This document shows positions 7,769 to 12,411 of a stretch of 12,411 bases of DNA, in pieces. Both the position numbers and the translations under genes were made by a program. Source of the DNA: Aliicoccus persicus_A (GTDB lineage Bacteria; Bacillota; Bacilli; Staphylococcales; Salinicoccaceae); the NCBI GenBank assembly GCA_020741755.1, contig DYYI01000042.1, positions 1 to 12,411 of the forward strand. The letters are read 5' to 3'. Within the stretch, counting starts at the first letter, position 1. Each line of letters starts with the position of its first letter. Under the pieces are notes generated by a model. It saw only the letters and a list, made by a program, of their open reading frames with translations. It ran no database searches and was not told the DNA's origin.

Positions 7769-8029
7769 CTATTCTCCTCCTAAATCGCCGAAACTGATCG
7801 GTCGGACAGGTGGCTGATATTTTAATGAAACAGTCTCTTTACTTTGAACATCGTCATTCGCAATCTGATCGATTAACGACCTGCATGAACGTCCGCCGCA
7901 GTATCCCATCGCTGCACGCGTTCGCAATTTTAATTCTCTTGAACTACAATGGAATTTATTTGCAGTGTCTTTTAAAGTCTTATAGCTGACTTCCTCACAT
8001 CTGCATACTATTAAGTCATTTTTACTCAT
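7769..8029 (-). CDS. Stand-alone BFD-like [2Fe-2S]-binding protein
   Basis: An 86-residue protein consisting of a single bacterioferritin-associated-ferredoxin-like [2Fe-2S] domain. The ligands are Cys9 and Cys11 (VCRCEEV) and Cys44 and Cys49 (GYCGGRSC), separated by a short helical stretch, as in BFD/NirB/HcnB C-terminal domains. The tail PPVRPISFGDLGG resembles the very C-terminus of HcnB-like proteins, so this gene looks like the detached last domain of the HcnB-like subunit encoded two genes later. The ATG at 8029 is chosen because GGAGG lies seven bases upstream; a TTG at 8035 would sit one base from it. It is the first gene of the operon, 46 bp from a perfect cre box. The function as an electron-transfer subunit is inferred. 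Confidence 0.87.
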   Translation of the reverse strand: MSKNDLIVCRCEEVSYKTLKDTANKFHCSSRELKLRTRAAMGYCGGRSCRSLIDQIANDDVQSKETVSLKYQPPVRPISFGDLGGE

Positions 8030-8074
8030 GATCAATCCTCCGTATTTAATAAATATTAAAATTTTTTAAAAAAT

Positions 8075-8088
8075 AGGAAACGCTTACA
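8075..8088 (-). promoter_or_regulatory. CcpA binding site (cre) of the oxidase operon
   Basis: The minus strand reads TGTAAGCGTTTCCT, which agrees with the Gram-positive cre consensus TGWAARCGYTWNCW at all 14 positions. It lies 46 bp before the start codon of the first operon gene, where it would overlap or follow the promoter and repress in the presence of a preferred sugar. A wider inverted repeat GGAAAC/GTTTCC (8076-8098) overlaps it. The exact promoter hexamers could not be fixed in the surrounding AT-rich DNA. Confidence 0.8.
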
Positions 8089-8098
8089 AAAAGTTTCC

Positions 8099-8574
8099 GG
8101 CATACTCCGAAAATGAAATAAGACTAGACATCTAAAAATAGTTAATGTAGTTATAATGATAATTTATAAAAGATAGAGTAGATTTTACTTCGTATGATTG
8201 TAAAGCTTGAATATTAATGACAATAATCATACTGAACCATATTCATTAATCCGAATGATGTTGGTTAGAACCCTACACATATTTACAACATTATAATTTT
8301 GCTCAAACATATCTTTGTTACATTAAATTTTCTATGCTATTCATTCTGTTTTCGTCTAAGGAAATATTTCATTAACGTGTTCTTATAAATTGTACTATTC
8401 AACAGTATATACCTAAATTCAAATATGATGCAATGTTAGAAATGATAGTGAAGTGTTAGTGATTTTATAGAAATTACCTCAAAGAGTTTGAAGAAACACG
8501 CACATATATATGATAAGGAGAAAGTTACCATAAATAGAACACATTAAATATATTCATGATGAATATGCCCTTAC
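8099..8574. other. AT-rich intergenic region, no gene seen
   Basis: About 475 bp without a credible coding region on either strand. It separates the operon start from the end of the VWA lipoprotein gene. A long-loop inverted repeat ATTAATGA/TCATTAAT is present at 8213-8250. An AAGGAG at 8515 is not followed by a usable start codon and frame. The region must hold the oxidase operon promoter towards its left end. Nothing else was recognised. Confidence 0.5.
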
Positions 8575-8580
8575 AAAAAA

Positions 8581-8611
8581 TAGAACTATCCGGGAAAACC
8601 GGATAGTTCTA
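8581..8611 (-). terminator. Intrinsic terminator of the VWA lipoprotein gene
   Basis: A 13-bp perfect stem (core AGAACTATCCGG/CCGGATAGTTCT) with a 5-base loop is followed on the minus strand by TTTTTTGTAA (8580-8571). It starts about 19 bp past the stop codon at 8630. On the plus strand there is no T-tract, so it acts on the minus strand only. Confidence 0.9.
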
Positions 8612-8629
8612 GCTCAAGGGAAACTTCAA

Positions 8630-10072
8630 TTATTCTTCAATATCTTCCTTATAATCACTTTCAATTTCATCAAACTCCTGGTTCACAGAATCACGGAGTT
8701 TTTCTTTCTCTGAATCAATATCATCTCCAGCGTCTTCATAGTTCTCACTTAAGAAGTCTCTAACAATCAGGTATCTCTCTTCTGCCCATTCTCTGGCTTT
8801 AGGGTAGCGGAACTCTTGTGAACTATTCATCGATACATCATTTAAGACACCATCAATGCTATTATCTGTCTGACGGTTCGCTGTATTTGCCGCATTAACC
8901 ACCCCAGTTCGATCAAGATGCTGGTCGTTACTTGCTTGAGTTATATTTTTAAGATTCTCATTTGACCAATCACGGTACTTATTAAATAAGTTTAGTTTCT
9001 CACGTTTTAATATTCTGGATAATTCATCTGGATTTGTTGCTGACAAGTACTCCCCACCATTAGCTTCTGTAATATCCACTAATGATTGCACTTCATCGTC
9101 TTGAATGTCAAAACCAATGATATTTAGAACTGTTTCGATACGCTCATCTTCTGGAAGGTCTTGGACAGCTGCCACAGGATCTCCATTACAAGTCTCCTGC
9201 CCATCGCTGACAACGTAAATTGTATGACTACCAGTAGATTCACTATTCTCAATCACCTTACCTACTTCTTCAATCGCAAGTGCTAAGGGTGTGAAACCTT
9301 CACTATCATATTGATTTAGAGCTTCATTAAATTCATTCTCTTCATATTCACCAATTGGGAAGGTCTCTTCAACTGCAGAACATGAATTACCTTCCTCATC
9401 GCTGTCTTTACTGAAGCCATAGTTAATCAGACTTACTTGAGTACCATTTGGCATATCTTCAACAAATTGATTCACTGATTCTTTTGCCGCATCCATCTTA
9501 GTCTGGCCATCTATTTCATCAGCCATGCTGCCACTGTTATCCATTAAAATATAAACATTGTTTCTAAGCGACAACTCACCATCCTCAACCTTTAAGCCTC
9601 CGGGCTGGTCAGTTAAATCAACTAACTCAGCAGAGAAGTCTTGAAAGTACTTAATTCCTTCCTGCATGTCAGGGTGACCACCTAACATTTCCAGTAACTT
9701 CTGATAAACCATCTCATCTGTGACATCACCATTATTATCTTCAATGAATGCTGTTAGCTCATCTTCAATTTCCTGCCTTGAGGCGTTTATCATTGTTCCT
9801 TCTTCTTCCTCAAGAATAGATTCTAAAGAAATTTCTATCTCAATATTTTCTGGTTCATTTGATGCTGGCTCTTCTTCTGTCGTTTCAGTTTCTTCAGAGT
9901 CAGTATTTAATTCATTCGGATCTTCTTCTGAAGTAGCTTCTGCTTCTGTTGACTTGTCCTCTGCACTTTCCTCTGTATTCTCTATTTTTTCATTTGATTT
10001 ATCTGAGTTTTCATCCGTTGTGCTGCACGCGGTAAGTATGATAAAAAGTCCCATAAGTAAAAGTGCTCTCAT
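8630..10072 (-). CDS. VWA domain-containing lipoprotein
   Basis: An exported lipid-anchored protein with a von Willebrand factor type A domain (480 aa). The signal peptide RALLLMGLFIILTAC ends in a lipobox with lipidated Cys16. Then comes a Glu/Ser/Thr-rich acidic linker (about 17-90), a short conserved helical segment (about 95-150) and the VWA domain (about 172-355). The metal-ion-dependent adhesion site is complete: DNSGSM (Asp178, Ser180, Ser182), Thr261 in GFTPLALAI and Asp290 in VVSDGQETC. Two Cys in the domain, 231 and 295, could form a disulfide. The C-terminal 120 residues are charged and helical. An AAGGAGGT lies five bases before the second of two adjacent ATGs, so 10072 is preferred to 10075. 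It is single-gene, with its own terminator. VWA lipoproteins bind proteins at the cell surface; the partner is unknown. Confidence 0.88.
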   Translation of the reverse strand: MRALLLMGLFIILTACSTTDENSDKSNEKIENTEESAEDKSTEAEATSEEDPNELNTDSEETETTEEEPASNEPENIEIEISLESILEEEEGTMINASRQEIEDELTAFIEDNNGDVTDEMVYQKLLEMLGGHPDMQEGIKYFQDFSAELVDLTDQPGGLKVEDGELSLRNNVYILMDNSGSMADEIDGQTKMDAAKESVNQFVEDMPNGTQVSLINYGFSKDSDEEGNSCSAVEETFPIGEYEENEFNEALNQYDSEGFTPLALAIEEVGKVIENSESTGSHTIYVVSDGQETCNGDPVAAVQDLPEDERIETVLNIIGFDIQDDEVQSLVDITEANGGEYLSATNPDELSRILKREKLNLFNKYRDWSNENLKNITQASNDQHLDRTGVVNAANTANRQTDNSIDGVLNDVSMNSSQEFRYPKAREWAEERYLIVRDFLSENYEDAGDDIDSEKEKLRDSVNQEFDEIESDYKEDIEE

Positions 10073-10081
10073 CATTACCTC

Positions 10082-10344
10082 CTTGTAAATTTATAATTTT
10101 ATTTAAGTATAGCCTATAATTTTTTAAAAAAATTGAAATTCTGAATTTTAAATGTAAAAATTCTGTAAATTTATTTTCGTCTAGTAACAGAAATAAATTA
10201 TAAATAAAGAATATGGAATCCAATTATAATAACTGATTGGAAGATTCTGATAGAATGGTGTCATAAAAATTTTGTTATTATACTGAATTTCAATATTGAG
10301 CTAACAATTATTAAGACAGTAAATACTCAAAAATCACATCGTAG
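10082..10344. other. AT-rich spacer between the lipoprotein gene and the topB fragment
   Basis: No gene is supported. On the minus strand TATACT (10111-10106) is a possible -10 for the lipoprotein gene, without a good -35. An imperfect inverted repeat (TCCAAT/ATTGGA) lies at about 10218-10242. Stops in all frames argue that no more of topB is preserved here in readable form. Confidence 0.35.
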
Positions 10345-10845
10345 TCTGATACGCTGAAAATTATCATAAATAGATATAAATTAAAAAAAGATGTGTTCAT
10401 TAATGAAATGAAAGAGCACACAAAAGAAATCGTTGCCGAAATTAAAGCAAGCAATAAAAAATACAAGCACGACAATATCTCAACAAAATCGTGCCCTGAT
10501 TGCGGTAAGCCGATGCTTGAAGTGAATGGTAAAAAAGGTAAAATGCTAGTATGTCAAGATCGTGAATGTGGACATCGTAAAAACGTGTCACGTATAACAA
10601 ACGCTCGCTGCCCTCAATGTAAAAAGAAAATGGAACTACGTGGCGAAAGAAAAGGACAAATCTTTGCATGTAAATGCGGCTATCGTGAAAAGTTGTCTTC
10701 CTTTGAAACTCGTCGAAAAAAAGAAAAGGGGAATAAAATGGATAAACGTAGCGTACAGAAGTATTTAAGGAAGCAAGATAAAGAAGCTGAACCAATTAAT
10801 AACCCATTTGCAGATTTATTAAAAGGAACGAAGTTTGATAAATAA
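10345..10845 (+). pseudogene. topB: Orphan C-terminal fragment of DNA topoisomerase III (zinc-ribbon tail)
   Basis: The product matches the last ~160 residues of Gram-positive TopB, a type IA topoisomerase of about 700 residues that decatenates DNA. Visible are KYKHDN, the first zinc ribbon CPDC...CQDRECGHRKNVSR, the second CPQC...CKCGYREKL, and the terminal tail DKRSVQKYLRK...EPINNPFADLLK. The toprim and catalytic-tyrosine domains are absent. The only open reading starts at a GTG (10393) with no Shine-Dalgarno, and TopB-like residues (KLKKDVFINEM) begin upstream of it, in frame, back to a TAG at 10342-10344. This fits a truncated gene better than a purposeful small protein. The tail itself is well preserved, with all eight Cys intact, so the truncation is recent or the fragment is still expressed. 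A complete topB elsewhere in the genome is expected. Confidence 0.75.
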
Positions 10846-10874
10846 AGTGAGGTCAGATGGTTTATGAAATATCT

Positions 10875-10882
10875 GATATAAT
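10875..10882 (+). promoter_or_regulatory. Extended -10 promoter-like box after the topB fragment
   Basis: TGATATAAT contains a consensus TATAAT (10877-10882) with the TGn extension; no good -35 is seen. It begins 30 bp after the fragment's stop codon. In staphylococci topB is, from memory, followed by the rpsJ ribosomal protein operon, so this may be the copied promoter of that operon. No ribosomal protein gene follows here. Confidence 0.3.
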
Positions 10883-11069
10883 TAAGTTGGCAAAGTAGTA
10901 GTGTGGCAGTTCCAAATCCGAACCAGTTCGTGGAATAGATTCTTTCAGCTAGTTAAGGAACAATGGTAAATGCTCGCATAATTAGAATGAAAGGTGCATA
11001 TAAACTAAGCTACGTTGGCACAGTAAAGGAATCCAGGGAAATAACAGGACTTTCCCAGCAGAAAAAGTA
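10883..11069 (+). other. Gene-free stretch with one doubtful 35-codon ORF
   Basis: The interval between the topB fragment and the mqo terminator holds no recognisable gene. The best frame is 10963-11070 (35 codons, ATG preceded by AAGGA four bases upstream, product MVNARIIRMKG... ending in QQKK). It is basic, has no recognised similarity, and lies among stops in the other frames. I regard it as weak evidence for a small protein. Confidence 0.2.
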
Positions 11070-11109
11070 AGAAAGCATAAATCTGTCAAAAAGGCAAATT
11101 GTGCTTTCT
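11070..11109 (-). terminator. Terminator-like hairpin downstream of the mqo relic
   Basis: AGAAAGCA and TGCTTTCT form an 8-bp stem, and the 24-base interior can pair further (AAT/ATT, TG/CA). On the minus strand it is followed by TACTTTTTC, and it lies about 30 bp past the mqo stop. The plus strand has TTTTAC after it, so it may work in both directions. The loop is long, hence moderate confidence. Confidence 0.5.
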
Positions 11110-11140
11110 TTTACATACAAGTTTTTCAATTATACAGTGG

Positions 11141-12319
11141 TTACTTTTCATTCTTCTTATCCACTAAACCAAGTGTTAGTGAGCTTGAAGCATAAACCGC
11201 ATGAAGTAGTTCTGGATTCTCCGCCAGTGACTCACCGTAAGAAGGAATCATTTCTTTAATTTTCGGCTCCCACTCTTTTAAATATTGTGGGAAACATTTT
11301 TGGATGGCATCCAACATAATCGAAACGGAAGTCGATGCACCTGGCGAAGCGCCCAACAATGCAGCCATTGAACCGTCTTTTGAATGGATCACTTCCGTAC
11401 CAAATTGAACTGTACCTTTGCCATCAGCCTCCGTATCCTTAATCACCTGTACGCGTTGTCCAGCTACCACGAGATCCCAGTCTTCACTTTTAGCATTCGG
11501 AACAAAATCTCGCAACGCTTCAATACGTTGTTCTTTTGACAACATCAGCTGTTGGACGAGATATTTGGTCAATGGAATATTCTTAGCGCCTGCTGCCAGC
11601 ATGGTGATGACATTATTTGGTTTAATAGAGCCCAATAAATCCATATATGAGCCGGTCTTTAGAAATTTAGGCGAAAAACCAGCAAACGGTCCGAATAGTA
11701 ATGTTTTTTTGCCTTGGATGTATCGTCGATCAATATGCGGCACAGTCATAGGCGGAGTGCCCACAGGTTCTTTGCCGTATACTTTTACATGATGTTGATC
11801 TACAACCTCCGGATTGCTACAAACCAAGAATTCACCACTTATCGGGAATCCGCCGATATGCTTGCTTTCGGGAATCTCCGTTTTTTGCAGTAAAGGTAAG
11901 GCACCTCCACCAGCGCCGATAAAAACGAAATTCGCAGTATGGTATTCAAGCATATCGTCTTCGAAATTGTGCACTTTCACTTCCCATGACCCGTTTTCCA
12001 TACGTTTGATATCATCTACTGAATGATTATAATGGATATCCACATTATTTTGATTCTCTAAGTTTTCGAACAATTTGCGTGTCAGTGCTCCAAAATTAAC
12101 ATCTGTTCCAGAAGCGACTTTTGTTGCTGCTATATACTCTTCTGGTGCACGGCCTTCCATTATCAAAGGAATCCATTCTTTTATTCTTTCTGGGTCGTCA
12201 GAAAACTCCATCTCTTGAAACAATGGATGGTTGGAAAGTGCTTCAAATCGTTTCTCTAAAAGTTTTACATTATCTTCCCCATTGAGGGATGTTGTCCAGT
12301 TTTGCATCATACATTCCAT
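11141..12319 (-). pseudogene. mqo: Malate:quinone oxidoreductase-type protein, N-terminally truncated and joined to a pyruvate oxidase fragment
   Basis: The frame covers the C-terminal ~380 residues of an Mqo-type membrane-associated flavoprotein, which oxidises malate (or, for the staphylococcal paralogue Lqo, lactate) and reduces quinone. Recognisable blocks are GEDNVKLLEKRFEALS (residues 14-29), SGTDVNFGALTR (70-81), IGAGGGALPLLQ (134-145), GFPISGEFLVC (157-167), GTPPMTVPHIDRR (187-199) and LLGASPGASTSVSIML near the end. Full-length members have about 490-500 residues; here some 110 are missing, including the FAD-binding GxGxxG fold, so activity is not expected. Residues 1-12 (MECMMQNWTTSL) are not Mqo: they are the out-of-frame reading of pyruvate oxidase sequence lying upstream. 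No ribosome binding site supports the ATG at 12319. The retained part has no internal stop, so the break is recent. Mqo and Lqo cannot be told apart here. Confidence 0.82.
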
Positions 12320-12410
12320 TTATTAAGTGGATAGCTCCAGGGCCCCCGATACTTAATGCCACACCGATTTTACCAGTCAGTTTTGTGAAACTGGAGGCGG
12401 CCAGACTTGC
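12270..12410 (-). pseudogene. Fragment of a pyruvate oxidase-type thiamine diphosphate enzyme (CidC/PoxB-like), running off the right edge
   Basis: Minus-strand translation gives KLTGKIGVALSIGGPGAIHL then INGMYDAKLDNIPQ, which is the N-terminal thiamine-diphosphate (PYR) domain block of pyruvate oxidase and acetolactate synthase-like enzymes. LTGK, GGPG and NGMYDAK..NIPQ match the CidC/SpxB type. The similarity ends sharply after IPQ; TGG GGA AGA TAA follows, because the DNA switches at about 12280 to mqo sequence in another frame. So only the part up to roughly residue 100 of a ~580-residue enzyme can remain, and its beginning lies outside the window. The chain would end at the TAA at 12270. 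These enzymes convert pyruvate to acetate or acetyl phosphate. Confidence 0.72.
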
Positions 12411-12411
12411 T

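Noticed and set aside
8148..8172. TAATGATAAT run as a possible Fur box before the Fe-S operon
   Set aside because: Only one half-site agrees with the Fur consensus, and it lies more than 110 bp from the start codon in very AT-rich DNA.
9720..10088. 122-codon Ser-rich plus-strand frame
   Set aside because: Its Ser/Val runs are the complement of the Glu/Thr-rich linker of the lipoprotein gene.
10442..10795. 117-codon minus-strand frame opposite the topB fragment
   Set aside because: The plus-strand product matches TopB zinc ribbons, so this is antisense noise.

Overview
The window looks like low-GC Firmicutes chromosome, most likely from the Staphylococcaceae (Salinicoccus, Jeotgalicoccus or Nosocomiicoccus type). 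This rests on AT-rich intergenic DNA, strong AGGAGG ribosome binding sites, staphylococcal-type TopB and Mqo protein sequences, and a perfect CcpA (cre) box. No tRNA, rRNA, CRISPR array or intact insertion sequence was seen. The genus is an inference from protein resemblance recalled from memory.

Layout, left to right. (1) 1-2547, minus strand: a BCCT-family transporter followed directly by a CocE/NonD serine hydrolase that runs off the left edge. The two are translationally packed, with the hydrolase Shine-Dalgarno inside the end of the transporter gene. (2) 2650-3620: a gene-poor stretch holding a decayed short-chain dehydrogenase (plus strand; frameshift, in-frame stop, missing N-terminus, lost catalytic Lys) and then about 230 bp with several inverted repeats, one of them a UUCG-capped terminator on the minus strand. 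(3) 3621-8088, minus strand: a clear five-gene operon. Its genes encode a BFD-type [2Fe-2S] subunit, a second [2Fe-2S] subunit, an HcnB-like FAD/NAD(P) subunit, an HcnC/DadA-like FAD amine oxidase and a BrnQ-type branched-chain amino acid carrier. It has a perfect cre site upstream and a strong intrinsic terminator downstream. (4) 8100-8610: a noncoding AT-rich stretch. (5) 8581-10072, minus strand: a monocistronic von Willebrand factor A (VWA) lipoprotein with its own terminator. (6) 10090-11140: an AT-rich spacer, an orphan C-terminal fragment of DNA topoisomerase III on the plus strand, and a gene-free remnant with a promoter-like box. (7) 11141-12411, minus strand: a chimeric relic in which the start of a pyruvate-oxidase-type TPP enzyme is joined out of frame to the last ~380 residues of a malate:quinone oxidoreductase-type protein.

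How the genes work together: the central operon most simply encodes uptake (BrnQ) and membrane- or acceptor-linked oxidation of an amino or imino acid by a four-subunit flavin/iron-sulfur dehydrogenase, under carbon catabolite repression. It belongs to the hydrogen cyanide synthase / opine oxidase / D-hydroxyproline dehydrogenase superfamily, but the substrate cannot be read from the sequence. The [2Fe-2S] domain usually fused to the C-terminus of the HcnB-like subunit is encoded here as a separate first gene. The BCCT/hydrolase pair may be a second uptake-and-cleavage module. Three broken genes within 12 kb (SDR, topB tail, pox-mqo chimera) mark this as a site of repeated deletion and rearrangement.
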